Positions 12,662 through 26,105 are shown, numbered from the stretch's first letter. The stretch: DNA of 64,000 nt from Epiperipatus broadwayi (GCA_028023455.1 JAQFVV010012446.1:5333501-5397500); one strand, 5' to 3'. A program made the numbers and translations. The notes: generated by a model from the sequence alone, not told the origin.

Positions 12662-13839
12662 AATAAAATGTCCATTAATTAGACACTATTGTAATAATAA
12701 ATGCAGTTCTTTCAATTTGCATAAGAACTTTTGGTTAATTCCTTAACCCTCCTCAATTGCTGTTTTATATATATATATATAAAATAGCTCATGCTTTCTG
12801 AAAATGAGTGATTAGAATAGAATAAATATTGTTTATTGAACTACAAATATACAATACTATTCATCATACATACATATATAACATGGAGACTTTTTTATAT
12901 ATACTATAGTAATATAAATCAAGATTTTAGTATATTCAAAATTCTAAAAATAATAATGTCATAGTTATTAATAATAAACTAAGGAATACATTTACTCATG
13001 CATTCCCTGAAACAATAGGAGCAAGAAAGAAAAACTAATTACCATATTTTTATAAATAGCTAAATATCTTGCTTTCATAGCTCTTAAATATATTCTAGGC
13101 AATGGTCTTTTTTCAAAAACTTTTTCTTTTATAGAAGCATAGTAACGATCTTGTTATCAAGAAATTAGGATCTCCCATTTTAAAACCAGTTTCAAAATTT
13201 TAATAGATTCTAAATTTTTATTAAACTGTTAGCATCACATTCAGAAAACATTTTAGTACACAAAATACAGCAGATTAAATTCAGAGAGAAAGATAAATGA
13301 AGAATAAGACATATGTGCTTCCAATATAAACCAAAGATTTTTATTAATGTATGTAATCATACATGGCAGTCAGTGAAGGACAAATGGCTGTCAAATATCA
13401 TAAAATTTGCAAATTTTAATGAGTTTTGGTTTGTTTATTTACATTTTTTTAATGATCTTTCTTTTGATAGCATATAATTGAAGTTATATAGTTAACTATA
13501 GCAGCACAATTATATGTTAGCAGTAGCATTGCTAGCAAATCATAAATTACTACTGACCATCTTTAATTAAAATTATTTGCCCTAGTAGTCAATAATATTT
13601 GTTGTTTTGGATAAACCCCCAAGACAAAAAAGCTACTTTGGACTAATAGAGCAAATAATTTAGCTTAAAGACTATCATCAATAGTAAGATTACTGGTTAA
13701 TATATTTATTTAGTCATTACATGGGAATATCCCACTCATTTTTTTGTTTGCATTATAATTAATCATGAAAATATTTAACCCCCCCCCATATATATATATA
13801 TATATAATTAAGAACATGCTAATACACTCTAAACAGGCT
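12662..13839. other. AT-rich non-coding stretch
   Basis: Nothing gene-like is seen. There is a C7 run joined to (AT)n at about 13,780-13,806, which reads as (AT)n then G8 in the other arm. The mirror is about 50,190-51,345. Confidence 0.5.
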
Positions 13840-13994
13840 TTTTTATGATAAATGCTATATGAGAGAAGGCATTCAAATCATCTTTATCTTGAATTGTTCC
13901 CATCTCCAGACTTGTTTCAAGCTGTGACTCTCTTCAGTGAGGTACTAGGGCACCAGATTCAAAAAGCCAACTCAAGCTAAGCATTTGTCTAAAT
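13840..13994. repeat. Dispersed repeat D, host of the hAT insertion (left flank)
   Basis: This sequence and its continuation at 16229-16345 are related to 48296-48660 in the other arm, including the motifs ATGATAAATGCT, CAAAAAGCCAACTCAAGCTA and AGCATTTGTCTAAAT against AGCACTTAGCTAAAA. In that related copy the two halves are contiguous, so repeat D was interrupted here by the hAT element. The class of repeat D is unknown. Confidence 0.7.
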
Positions 13995-16220
13995 CAGTGG
14001 TTTTAAACCTTTTCACACCTGTGGACCGGAAAAAATAAGGATAAGACTTTGCAGACTGGCAGAAGTTTACAGATAAATTTTTCTTAAAGATGTAACCTGC
14101 TTAGCCTTAGATAAGCATGATTGTTATAACAATTGTTATAATTGTTGTGCTTACCTTCACATGCTGAACACTCTTTCTCGAGTTGTGCAGTCATACTGCT
14201 ACAGAAACAGTACAATAACAATCATTTTAATTAATGTGCTTGCATTTCTATGTTTATTATTTCATTGTTAAAACATGCAAGAAAAAATGTTATTTACCTC
14301 AATGTTGGGAAATATCACAGCTAGTGTAATTACATGACAATGTTTATGATAAATGTAATATCTGTATTTAATGTTAAATATACAAGAGGAAGTTATATAT
14401 ATATATGGAAGTTGTCTTTTGATAGTAGTAAGGGCAAAATAGAAATCGTGTAATTAAAATCACTGTGCAGCCCAAAAAAAAGTCGCCATATTTTAAATCT
14501 GAAAAAATAAAACAAAACGTGTAAAAGTCTGAAGTTTTGATGTTATTGTAATTTTTTTTATGCTGGTATGTTGAAAAAATCAAAAATGTAATTAATAGGA
14601 AAAGTTTTTTTAAAAAATGGCAAAATAGACATCGTGTAATAGAAATAAAGCCAAAAAAATTGCCATATAGTCACGATCTTTTAAAAAAAAAAGACAACGA
14701 AAGTTGAAAAAATCAAAAGTTTTGATCTTATTTTAATTTTTTTGGGGGGAGGGGGAGTGGGTTGAGAAATACTTTGTCTTCACTGAGACAAAAGATAGAG
14801 ACCAACGTTATTTTTTTTATTTTTTAAAAAAAGGTAACAGAAATTGGTTTTAAAAATAAAAGTTTTAGTATATTAGCAGTATACAAATAAAGCCCAAAAA
14901 AATATTGCCTTATAGGCCAAAAAAAAGTGGGTGTATTTTTAAATAATAATAAATAAAAAAAAACTTGAAAAAGTCAAAAGTTTTGATCTTATTTTAATTT
15001 GGAGTGGGGAAGGGGTGAATTGAGAAATACTTTGTAAAAGTTAAAGGCAGAAAATTTTAGTTGTTTTTCTTTTTTAAAAAAGGTGATAAAATTGATTTCA
15101 AAATTTGGGGGGGGGAGGAGAGTGGGTTGAGAAATACTTTGTCTTCACTGAGACAAAAGATAGGGACAGGAAATAAGGGAGGGAACAACAATCAGATAAC
15201 AAATATGTGAAAGATTTAATGTGCACACTATCTTGCACTTAGAGCACAACAACACAGATTCAACTGAACTCCAAATGGAAATCACAAAATAGTTAGAACA
15301 ACAATGTAAACCTAGTATGTTTGGTTTGATATCATTGTGTACATTAGAAATAATAAATTATTATTGAAACTAAAAGATAGAGACAAAAGTTATTTTTGGT
15401 TTGTTTTTATTTTAAAAAAAGGTAATAAAATTGGTTTTAAAAATAAAAGTTTTAGTATATGAGCGGTATACAAATAGAGGCAAAAAAGATATTGCCTTAT
15501 AGGCCCAAAAAAGTGGCTGTATTTTTAAACAAAAACAAAACAAAACTGAAACTTGAAAAAGTCAAAAGTTTTTATCTTACTTCATTTTGGAGTCAGGGGG
15601 GGGTGTATTGAGAAATACTTTATAAAAGTTAGAGACAGAAATTATTTTTTGGTTTTTATTTTTAAAAAAATGTAATAAAAATTGATTTCAAAAATAAAAG
15701 TTAAAGCCAAAAAAAAAAAAAAAAACCCCACTAAAAATGGAATATTAAAAGAGAAAATAGAAAAAATTTAAGAAGTCAAAAAAAGTCACCATATTTTTAA
15801 AATTGCGGCCCGGTAATGTTACATTTTATTGTTTTAACACATAAACAATGCCGACAGGTGCCTGTGATTGGCTATCAAAAGACAACCAGAGTTTGTATAA
15901 TAAAAAACTTTTTTTTAAACTTTGATTTTTTTTTAAAAATAATAAAAATTGTAATCCTACCCCCCCTCCACAAACATCTGTGATAAATAGAAAAACAAAT
16001 TAATTTTTGTATGATTGATTACATTTGGTTTTTATTCTGTTTCTTTTTTTTAAATCGGGTAAAAATGCGATGAAAAAATAAATAAAAATTGTTTATATTA
16101 ATTAAAAGTTTAAAATCTTATTATTTTGTTATTACAAACTTTCTTGCCAGTCTTGCGTGGACTGGCAGAAAACTTCTGTGGCCTAGCGCTGGTCCATGGA
16201 CCAGTGGTTGAAGACCACTG
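13995..16220. mobile_element. Non-autonomous hAT-type element (left copy, 2,226 bp)
   Basis: Imperfect terminal inverted repeats are present: CAGTGGTTTTAAACCTTTTC at the left end and GGTTGAAGACCACTG at the right end. An 8-bp target duplication GTCTAAAT lies at 13987-13994 and 16221-16228. CAGNGG-type ends with 8-bp duplications are diagnostic of hAT DNA transposons. No transposase is present. The interior holds A-rich blocks repeated at spacings of a few hundred bases: the motif around GTTGAGAAATACTTTGT occurs near 14,761, 15,019, 15,125 and 15,608, and TAAAAGTTTTAGTATAT near 14,857 and 15,445. It therefore probably moved with a transposase supplied from elsewhere. Confidence 0.88.
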
Positions 16221-16489
16221 GTCTAAATAATTAACTGTCAAAAGAAGATACGAAACTTTTAGACATCTACATGGCTTTAAAATCAGCTCTCCAATTGAAA
16301 AAAATCATATGGGCCTGAACTTAATTCAGATATGCCATATATTAATAGGTTTAGCCATTTAATTTAGCCAAAGTCCCCAACAGCAAAATAATAATAGTAA
16401 TATAGGAAGTCAGATGTCACATGATTTATATATATATGTATATATATATGTAACTTTCTGTATTAATATATATATCAAATCTCAGTCAT

Positions 16490-16960
16490 TATCAATACCA
16501 TCCATTCCATAATGTTATTCATCCTGATTGTCATAGTCATTCTTTTTCTCTTAATCCATTCAACACACCAAACATGATATTCTTTTAACTTATAGTAATA
16601 CATTTTGTCATATGTCCAAAACATTGCAACTGTCATCATTTTACCATCTCCAAGAACTATTCACTAGTTTTTAACTGTCCAATGTATAGCAAGCAATCTT
16701 CTATAATACTTCATTTCAAAAGTAACAAATTTTGTACTTTCCTCTTCACATCTATATACTGCAATGGCTCACATCAAAGTTTTCAATAGTCTACACTTTG
16801 ACCACATATTTATGCCTGTTTTTCTGTATAAAAATGTTTTCAATGCTAACAGAAATCATGCATTTATCTCTATATGATATTTTCCATCTTGATTTATTCT
16901 ACAATCTAAGTAGACGACCTCCAAAGCCTGTTTCAGTAACTATACTTTAAATCTATCACA
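16490..16960 (-). pseudogene. LINE reverse-transcriptase 3' fragment (left copy)
   Basis: The reverse strand encodes a remnant of the LINE RT C-terminal region. In the mirrored copy it reads as YRCEEE (where a LINE has YG.ETW) followed by FEMKYYRRLLAIHWT, a typical post-RT segment of RTE/jockey-like elements. Stops and frame breaks occur throughout. It adjoins a foldback B half-element at 17.0 kb. Confidence 0.7.
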
Positions 16961-17009
16961 TGTTCACCATTCCCTATACTCACACAAACTGTTAAAACAG
17001 AGGCAAAAT

Positions 17010-17130
17010 TCTTCATACAGCAGTGACACCCAGTGCAAAACAGAGTAATCAATGGATGCAGAAAGGTGTGTGCATAAATCCCTATCTACTGCTTGGTACA
17101 TTAATGCCACCCAGTGCAAGTCACTACTAT
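17010..17130. repeat. Foldback B element, partial (left copy)
   Basis: Family B is marked by GTGGCACTACTGTATGGAGA-like ends, GAGTAATCAATGGATGC, and GTGCATAAAATCCCTATCTA. This partial copy retains one long arm (CAGAGTAATCAATGGATGCA) and the beginning of the mirrored one. Confidence 0.7.
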
Positions 17131-17390
17131 AAGAAAATAAAATATAAGATTAATTTTAATTATATAGAAGACAATCATCTCTTGTTACTAGTGCCATTAA
17201 ACTGTGATGTTAAAATTGCAAGGATACTCTTGACCCCAGCAACAAATAGAGACATTAAAAAATAAAAATGACCAGCCTTATATTCAAACTCAAATACATT
17301 TTTATGAGCCAATCTTAAGTATCTGATAGTAAGAGCATGAATATATAAATCATTCACTTTAAATCCATTTTTAAATAATCTTATTAACAC

Positions 17391-17773
17391 TTAATTTAAA
17401 CAATAAAGAATTTTTATCTTAACACATACGCCGTAGTGTTCTTTTTATAATATCCCAATGATGCTTACTGAATATTGAGGAAGCCATCAAACTAAGTCAC
17501 AAAATAGAGACTTTTGAAAATATAAGAGTGGCCATCTTATCTTTAGTGAACAGAGAAATATCTTCACACTTTTAAACTGAGATGCTTTAGATTGGCGTAT
17601 ATAATTAGAAAGTAGGTTTAAAGATAAGATGGCCACTCTTATTTTTTTCAAAACTCTATATAGTGTCTTAGTTTGAGAGTTTTCAAAACTCAATAATACA
17701 TTATTGAGATATTCTTAAAAAAAAACCAGTACAGTGCATGTGTTAGAATGAAAAATCTTTACTCTTTAAATTA
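17391..17773. repeat. Hairpin element C (left copy)
   Basis: This is an inverted repeat with arms of about 155 bp (17391-17546 and 17617-17773) and a loop of about 70 bp. The arms share AGAGTGGCCATCTTATCTTT and its complement AAAGATAAGATGGCCACTCT. No protein is encoded. It is mirrored intact in the other arm. Confidence 0.82.
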
Positions 17774-18067
17774 CATACTCTCTCTGCATTAGTAAATAAA
17801 ATAATATGTTACTTATTAGCATTTCTGAAATATTATAATTTACTTTGTGCAAATATGAAGACGTCAAATTATGTAAAAATCAATCAATTTTACTAGCGTA
17901 GTGTTTAAATTATAATTATATAGAAAGTAATATCCATCTAGCACCATTAAACAATGATGTTAAAATGGCAAAAATATACTTGAGTTTGAAAATAAAATGG
18001 TTGTTCTTATTTTCTTAAAGTCTGTATTATAACTTTATCTTTCTTATTGCATTACCAAATCCAGTAT

Positions 18068-18320
18068 AATATTAATATCATTTGTGTTCTTTATTATTTT
18101 TAGAATGCTTTACAATCCAATATTGGCGATTTTAATCGTTTCAACAATCCATCTTCAGAATTATAACAAACACAACACAAATACATGAACAATGATTGTG
18201 ATATTTGTATTGTGTTTATTATAATTCGAAGAAGATTTCCAGGGCAATTGAAAACATCAATAGTGGATTATAAAAAGTATTGTAAAAGTAAATAAAGAAC
18301 ATAAATGATCCTTAATATTA
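18068..18320. repeat. Hairpin element, 253 bp (left copy)
   Basis: The arm from AATATTAATATCATTTGTGT through TTATAACAAACACAACACAA is inverted against TTGTATTGTGTTTATTATAA through ATAAATGATCCTTAATATT. The loop near 18,190 is short. It is non-coding. Related outer sequences at about 17,190-17,260 and 18,335-18,395 are also inverted to each other, suggesting hairpins nested in a larger inverted arrangement. Confidence 0.8.
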
Positions 18321-18524
18321 CCAATGTCTCTATCTTGTGGCTGGGGCAAAAGTATTCTTATAGATTTAATGCACCTATTTTATGGTGCCAATGATGGGGG
18401 GATGACTATCTGTTATATAATTTCAATATAAACTCCGTGCTTTTAAAATTTATTGATTATTACAAGATTAATTTCTAAGATACTTAATATACCATTAAGC
18501 ATCACATGATCACCAGCTCTTATA

Positions 18525-18665
18525 CTAGCATATAATTGTTTATAAACAAGGCAAAACTCTCCAGCCAGGGGATATTGGATGAGATAGGGATTTTATACAC
18601 AAGCCTTCTGGCATCCATTGATTACTCTGTTTGGCACAGGGTGGCACTACTGTATGAAAAGTTCT
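18525..18665. repeat. Foldback B element, partial (left copy)
   Basis: This carries the family B motifs AAGCCTTCTGGCATCCATTG and GGCACAGGGTGGCACTACTG. The internal GCCTACTC portion seen in complete copies is missing. Confidence 0.7.
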
Positions 18666-18669
18666 GCCT

Positions 18670-19980
18670 CGTTTAGATATTTAATATACTTACAATGTGT
18701 CAGTCATAATCATAATAAAAAATTTTTTTGCTTTTCACTAACTATGATTTTAATGTATGATTTTTTCCTACAGTACAGGATTTTTTATACCTGCACCCCA
18801 ATATGTAATATATGGGGGTTTGAAACTCAGATTTCTCACATGACCCTCAACTATCCACGCTACCTCATACTGCTAATCACCAATATATGTATTCCATGAT
18901 GTCAATAAAATAGGAATATAATTGATTTTTATATTAATTTTATACTTTGTTCTCTAGTATGGCATCTTTATATATTATCTTAAATTCAAAAGTATTAATA
19001 TTTTATTTGTTATACTGTATATAATTGGGTCTAGTTTTATGTCAAACTTTTAAATCTAATCTTTACAAAATATTATTCAAATAATTCAAATGAATAAAAA
19101 ATTGCAAGTTTTATTATAAAACACATAACGAACAGTCTGCAAATAAAAACTGGCGGGAAATACCATATGCGAGATATGATTACGATTTTCATCACTGAGA
19201 ATGCATTCGTTTGTATAAAATAAAGGGGGGGGGGAATCACTTCATTATATATATGGACTAACATATGTAAAAGAATTAATTGACATTTGCAAATGTTATG
19301 CAGTATAGTCATTTTAATTATTATAATTTTAATATTTAATAATTGAAATAATCTATCGCTTCTATAAACATTTCTCAAATCCTTGAAATATAAATCAAAA
19401 ATACTAAAGTACTGTATTGATTATTCTAATCTTGGAATACCATAATTATTTAGTTACATAACAAATTACTACAAACGTTGATACTTTGCTCTTATTAACT
19501 TGTGCCATCTAACTTTGATGCACCTTCCATTAATACCTATGAAAAACCAATCATAATAATACGATGCTAAATTCCTACGTAGTTAAGATAACATTATATA
19601 ACTTTATCTTTGAATTAAATTTATTTACATGTTTATATTGATGAAACTGATACACCATTATTAATTCAAATAATTCTAAACATAAGCATTTGAGCACGTG
19701 ATTACAGAGAACTCTGTTAGTGACATTTTTACATCAGCATTCATATTCTTTCATACAAATAACCCTTCTAACATGCAGTCATTAATCAAGAAGTTAACAA
19801 AGCAATTTTTATAAGTGAAAACTTTAGCACTATAAAAACAATCTTTGCTTAGAACTAATCCCTTAAGATTAAAAAAGGCAAATATTCATCAATGATTTCT
19901 TTTTGAGCCAGATCCAATGGGGGAATTTTGTTCTTAGAAATAATATTCTTCTCATACCAATCTAATATCTCAATAAGATT
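18670..19980. other. AT-rich stretch without recognisable genes
   Basis: No supported gene. A G9 run lies near 19,225, mirrored as C10 near 44,352. The match to 43,600-44,900 is close to identical. Confidence 0.5.
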
Positions 19981-19997
19981 AGACAATTCTGAAATCT

Positions 19998-20318
<321 letters not shown>

Positions 20319-20624
20319 ACTGAAAAGATTTATTGCTCAAAAAGCTTGAGTGTCAGAAAATACCAGATGACAATGCATGGATCTTATTAAAATATGCCAT
20401 TTTTACTATTCAACAAACTATGAAATACCTAGTATCGTGGTCCATAGATATGAAGGTGTTATTAAAATATCACCATCATTTAATTATGTTAAAAAGAAAC
20501 ACCCTCCATTTCTTGCATTTAGTCCAAAGATATGTATTTAAAAAAAGCCTATTTTTTTTCCGACTATTGAAATTAGTTTAACTTTATCAAATAAAAATTA
20601 AACTTAATATAGAGATAAAAGTCT

Positions 20625-20850
20625 CCATATAATAGTGTTACCCAGCACAAGTCAGAATAATCAACAGATACAACATGTTTTGTGCATAAAACCTTATCTA
20701 GTGCCTACTCCCCATGAGTAGGCACTAGATGGGAAAGATATACATGTAGTAGGCACTAGATAGAGATTTTATGCACAAACCTTCTCACATCCATTGATTA
20801 TTCTGGCTTGCATTGGGTGGCGCTACTGTATGAAGAGTTTTGTGTGCCTA
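20625..20850. repeat. Foldback B element, complete hairpin (left copy)
   Basis: Arms run from GTGTTACCCAGCACAAGTCA to CTAGTGCCTACTC and back from GAGTAGGCACTAGAT to GGGTGGCGCTACTG. A short central palindrome surrounds CCCCATGAGTAGGCACTAGA. No coding sequence. Confidence 0.78.
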
Positions 20851-20879
20851 ACAACTTATGTAAGTATAGGGAATGGTGA

Positions 20880-21425
20880 TCGTGTGATAGATTTAATATA
20901 TAGTTACTGAGACAGGCTTTGGAGTTTGTCTATTTGGATTGCAGAATAAATCAATATGGAGGACATACATATAGAAATAAATGCGAGCGCTGTTAGCATT
21001 GAAAGAATTTATAAAATTATTTTTTACAGTTACAGAAAACAGGACCGCATAAGTAGGGGTGCGTTAAGGTGTAAACTTAGCTGATAGCTACTGATATGAT
21101 CCATTGTAGTATATGGATGTGAGAAGGGAGAGTAAAAAATTATTACTTTTGATGCGAAGTATTATAGAAAGTTGCTTGTTATACCTTAGATGCTAAGAAG
21201 TAATAAATAGATTTTGAGGAAAAACTGCTGGAGATAGTAAAATGATGGAAGTTACAATATTTTTGACATGCGACAAAAACACATTACCATACTTTAAAAG
21301 GCCATCATGTTTGGGATGATGAATGAATTAAGAGAAAAAAAGATGACTATGACTATCAGGATCAATACCATTATGGAATGGATGACATTAACAATTTTGG
21401 ATGACATAACAGAAGGGTAGAGAAG
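20880..21425 (+). pseudogene. Second LINE reverse-transcriptase 3' fragment (left copy)
   Basis: The plus strand carries a broken RT C-terminal region. Recognisable pieces are VYGCEKGE (where a LINE has YG.ETW) and ITFDAKYYRKLLVI, followed by the remnants MNELREKK and TMTIRIN. It is the same family as the 16.5 kb fragment in opposite orientation, with multiple stops. Confidence 0.68.
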
Positions 21426-21969
21426 AGAATGGTTTGAAGATATTTCATCCACATACTGCTTTCATCTTTCAGATCAATGAATGAAGTTATGATCAAGTAA
21501 TATACCTAGGATAAAAAACACTAATACTACAAATAAATGTTTCCCTACATACTGTCCTCTTTCACAGCCACACTTTATAAACATGGGCTTTCTTATATGA
21601 AAATCTTACTAGATTTAATTTCCACTAATAAAACTTCTAGTTTATTTTTCAGATAAAGATCACTACAGAGCATAAGCAACAGCTTTGTAAAGCCTAATTA
21701 AGTTTATGCTCAGAGAATGTTTATAATTAAGACACATGATTGAAAGTTGAAATAAACTAAAAGTATTTATCAACCAGCCAACAAAAACACTGCATCAACA
21801 AAGACTATGTGACTTAAAAAAGTAAATTTAAAAATTTCTTTGAATGTAGCAGGAAACATTTAGATTTCAGTATATCCTAAAAGTTTATTAAATTACAGTA
21901 AGGACTCAAGATATTGTTAACAAAGCACGATCTATTTCTGGATATCAACTTTGAATACCACAAGATGCA

Positions 21970-24330
21970 TATATGTTGCATACATATACAATTTAAATGT
22001 ATTTATATACATTTTTATATGGAAATTTCATTTCACTTTATCATTTATTCATAATACCTCGTATATTTATAATAGGTAAATTTATATAATTTTTATGTTT
22101 TCCTTTCTCTGTATTGTTTAGGGGGTTAGGGGGGGCATAATCTGGGCTTGAAGATTTGGGTGCTTGGCACCAAAAAATGCACTAAAACAAATAAAAGAGA
22201 TAATGAATGAAAAATAAACATCTTTTTCCAAAAGCATACTTCAATGTAAATGTGCAAAAGTAGTTATGGGACCCTATAAAAAAATATACACATACCCACT
22301 CACACATATATAATGTATCTTTTATTATGGAATAATTATTATACTAAAAATAATGATCTATAACCCCCATAATATATTATTCAAAAAATAATAATAATAA
22401 AATCACTGGTAGTCGATAAGATTATTCATGATTGAGAGAATCCATAATCAAAAAAAAATTATGGAGGCAATTTTTATAAATAGAATATCTTTAATTATTT
22501 GTGTGTTTTCTAGTACTAGCATCCACTTTATCTTTAGAGAAATATTTTAATTGATTATTCACTTCGGTTATAACTGGAAATACTTTCTGGAATGGTTACT
22601 ATTTATATAATATACATTCAAATGAAATACTATTTTTTTTACATTAATTTATTTTTATTACAATAACATAAATTCTGTATCTACCTGTATAAATATTTCA
22701 TTTGGTGTACTGGCTAGCCTGTAATTTCAAGTGGTGTAGTTCATTCTGTATACTTTGGCATCTGGTTGATTATATGAGGTTTTAAATAAAGGTGGGATGC
22801 ACTTTTATTGCCAAAAAGGGAGTGCTGTCTTGACAACAGCCTGAAATTGCCGAATTGCCATCTGGTATTGAAAAATATCGACTAAGCTTCTAATGGTTAT
22901 ATAAATATGTAACATACTTATGTGTAGAGTTATCCATTTATAGTGGAACTATTTTTCATCTTAGCTTATAACAAATGGGAAATTAAAGGTTAAGTAAAAT
23001 TGACAGTCTGATTGATTTAATAGTAGTTTTCGTTTTACTTTATGTTTCTGCCTGGGGTTTAATCCTAGAGTAAGTGCTTGCTAAATTAAGTTATTTAATA
23101 ATGGTTTAAACATCCATTAAAAATATTGAATTACAATATATATATAATTTGCATATTCTGAATGTTTCTTATAAATGTAGAATAGAAATTTGAACTTAGT
23201 TTGTAAAAGTCTATTCTTATTTTTTTATCCATTCGGGCACTGATAAAAGACATGACATATAAGCTGTAAATAATCTTCATTGTGTAAGAACTAGCACTCA
23301 TCTGTTGAACCAGTTCTAAATTCTCTTTATTACATATATTTAAAATAAAGCATTGGTTTATATTAAAATAACAATTTCTTTAAATTTTTACAGATTAGCT
23401 TCAATTTTTCAATTTTTCTAATTATTTTTTAATTTCATTGGTAATCTGACAGATTTGATATGCTCGTGTTCACAAAAAATCATCATGTTTAATCTTAGTT
23501 AATAATTTTTTCCTTTCGTATCAACAAATTATTATGTAGCCCAATACATCAATAAATTAAATCCAATATGTTTCTTGGACTATCTGATTGTTTTCTGATG
23601 AGAATAGACAGTTTAATAATTAGAAGGGTGAGTAAAGTTTAAAGGATTGTTATCATAAACTAAACTGAGCACTGATTGTATATGCAGTGGAAAAATAAGA
23701 ATTGGTCCAACAGATGTTAATGTCTCTGCATCACGTGTATGTATTATATGTATCAGTCGCTTGAAATGGAGTGGATGGACAAATATAGATGGAAGCTTTG
23801 CATCCTCTATATTTGCATATATAAGGGGAAATATTCAGTAGAACCAAATTCATTATATTATTACCTTGGAAACGTACAACAACGCAGTACTAATTTCAGA
23901 TCATCCCTCTCCTACCGGGGGGAACAGACACACATTTTTTGGTACTGAGGGATTAGGAATGGACATAATGGAATCATATATGGAATATAACTACAAATAT
24001 CAAATCCAAAATGGGTGGGTTTTCTTTGGATAAGTTTTATGATTAAAATAGATGGTTAAATAGTTGGAAGGGGGGGGGGAATTGAATCTCTATCTAGTAA
24101 AGTTTTTTTGTTATTATCTTAATATAAAGTGAAGCATTGACAGCACAGAGTGGAGCCACCTAAAATTTTTTTTCACTGTATTGCTAGGGGGGAATGAAAT
24201 AGATATATTGGCTATTTATCTTTTGCATGTATGTGGTCACGCTGCGTATTTTATATTGATTGGAGTGAAAAAAGACTGAAATTTTAGCTCAAAACTCCTC
24301 TATTTATGCATATATATTGTGAGATCTAGT
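21970..24330. other. Noisy left core: degraded mirror of 39.2-41.6 kb
   Basis: From about 21,970 the correspondence to the right arm falls abruptly. It contains G-runs at about 22,120, 24,068 and 24,638 where the right arm has mixed sequence. Dispersed repeats like those at 39.3-40.4 kb and a damaged hairpin (about 22,915-23,110, matching 40495-40676) can be followed, but with many small deletions. The segment at about 23,120-23,205 is a near-perfect island. Confidence 0.7.
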
Positions 24331-24984
24331 GAAAAATTTAGACTGAAAAATTCTATGTTCAAATTTTTCTACTTATATATATGATACCAACCAATCCTTT
24401 GCTATTTCAAAATCGGGAAAAGGTGGTAAATCCTAACCTTTTATCTGATATGTATATATAAACAATAGAAATTGTACTTATTTCCAAGAAGTGAGATTAA
24501 TAACGGAAAGAAATTTAGGCCAATCTCATAAATGGGGAATAAAACCTTTCAAAAGCAGACTCACAAATAAAAAAGTCCAATTATAATCACTCTTTGAATT
24601 TCCATATAAAAGTATATTAAACCATTGCTTTACAATGGGGGGGAATCATCCCTTTTGTTTTATCAATTTCGGTGGGGTAGCCTTAGTAAATATCTACTTA
24701 TATGAAATTTAAAACTTAGGTAAATGACTATTTGTTTGTCTCCAGCCAATATGAAAGTTATTAGTTTTTAAAAAGTCTGTTTCGTGAAAAAGGTTAGATT
24801 TGCCTGATTAATGTGTTAGTTTAAACTTTTTGCATTAGTAATCTCTACTTACCGGGTTGGGTTAAGTTTTTATTGTCTTTGTATACACATCAGACCATAG
24901 GTAAAAGATGGGTTACCACCTTTATTATTAAAGGAGGTTGCCTTGACTACAAGTTGAGATTGTTGATAGCTTAAGGGTTGATTG

Positions 24985-25188
24985 CATCTATCTATCTGTA
25001 TATTATCTATCTATCTATCTATCTATCTGATCTATCCATTCATCTATCTATCTATCTATCTAGTTCATCATTTATCCATCTATCTATCTATCTATACCGA
25101 TTCTATCTATCATCTATCTATCTAGCTTCTATCTACTTCTCATTACTATCTATCTATCTATCTATTTACTATCTATCTATCTTCCATT

Positions 25189-25226
<38 letters not shown>

Positions 25227-25277
25227 TTATCTATCCTATCTATCTATTCCATCTAATTTATCTATCTATCTATCTAT
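24985..25277. repeat. Interrupted TATC microsatellite (left copy)
   Basis: Short TATC blocks are broken by TGATC, CATTC, TTCATC and similar interruptions. The mirrored array at 38226-38547 is a pure GATA array of about 80 units. The contrast is one of the clearest differences between the two cores. Confidence 0.93.
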
Positions 25278-25969
25278 ATGTTCGAAGGTTAATGATGGTA
25301 CTGTCTTTATATATATGTAGGCGTGCTTGCAGCAGCCAACTGAAAGGAAGATTACTGGGATAGCAATGTCCACTTCTTGTCAGGGACCGTTATATTATGC
25401 TTATATAGGCAAACTAATATGACATTGTCCACTTGTTAATAAGGTCAATACGGTATCACTTCTATTATTTTTACCTAAATACCATTATTTTTTCAGTAAT
25501 TGATAAGTTTTCACTGTAAATATTAGTTAAAATATCACTTTCTACAAATAGACAGTTATGACAAGCAAAATTAAATTATGGTTCTAATAATAAGAGATCA
25601 GCCCTGACAATGTATTCACAGATGAAGATGGAGGAAGCGTGGAATTATGGATGTGGATCCAGCATATTATTATTTATTTAATTTTATTTGTGTAACGAAG
25701 GAAATGCATGGATTGGAAGAAGCAACTATCTGTCAAATGAGACATTATTAGATTTCAGAAGCTAAAAATGATTTATAATACTGATTTAAAAATGATTTTA
25801 CGTCATAATTCGCTTGTAACCAATAGCTATTTCAAATTGCATATTGATAAATGACTGAAAAAATCAAAAAAGGGTTGTATACTCTTGTTTATGGTGACAA
25901 GTATATACATTCGATCACTCAAATCTCTATATTAGCACATAGTTAGCTTATAGTTGCCGGCAGAAATTG

Positions 25970-26105
25970 GTCTCGTGGGGATATTCCGAGAGTAGTAGCA
26001 TTAGATAAAAATTTTAGTGCACAAGCCTTCTGGTATTTTATTGATTACTCTGGTTGGCACAGGGTGGTAATTACTGTATGGAAAGTTTTGCTTTGTTTGT
26101 GGGGA
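25970..26105. repeat. Foldback B element missing one arm (left copy)
   Basis: Only one arm (AAGCCTTCTGGTATTTTATT, GGTTGGCACAGGGTGG) survives. The complete hairpin is present at 36991-37268. The missing arm would lie just upstream, where CACATAGTTAGCTTATAG joins abruptly to the internal region. Confidence 0.7.
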
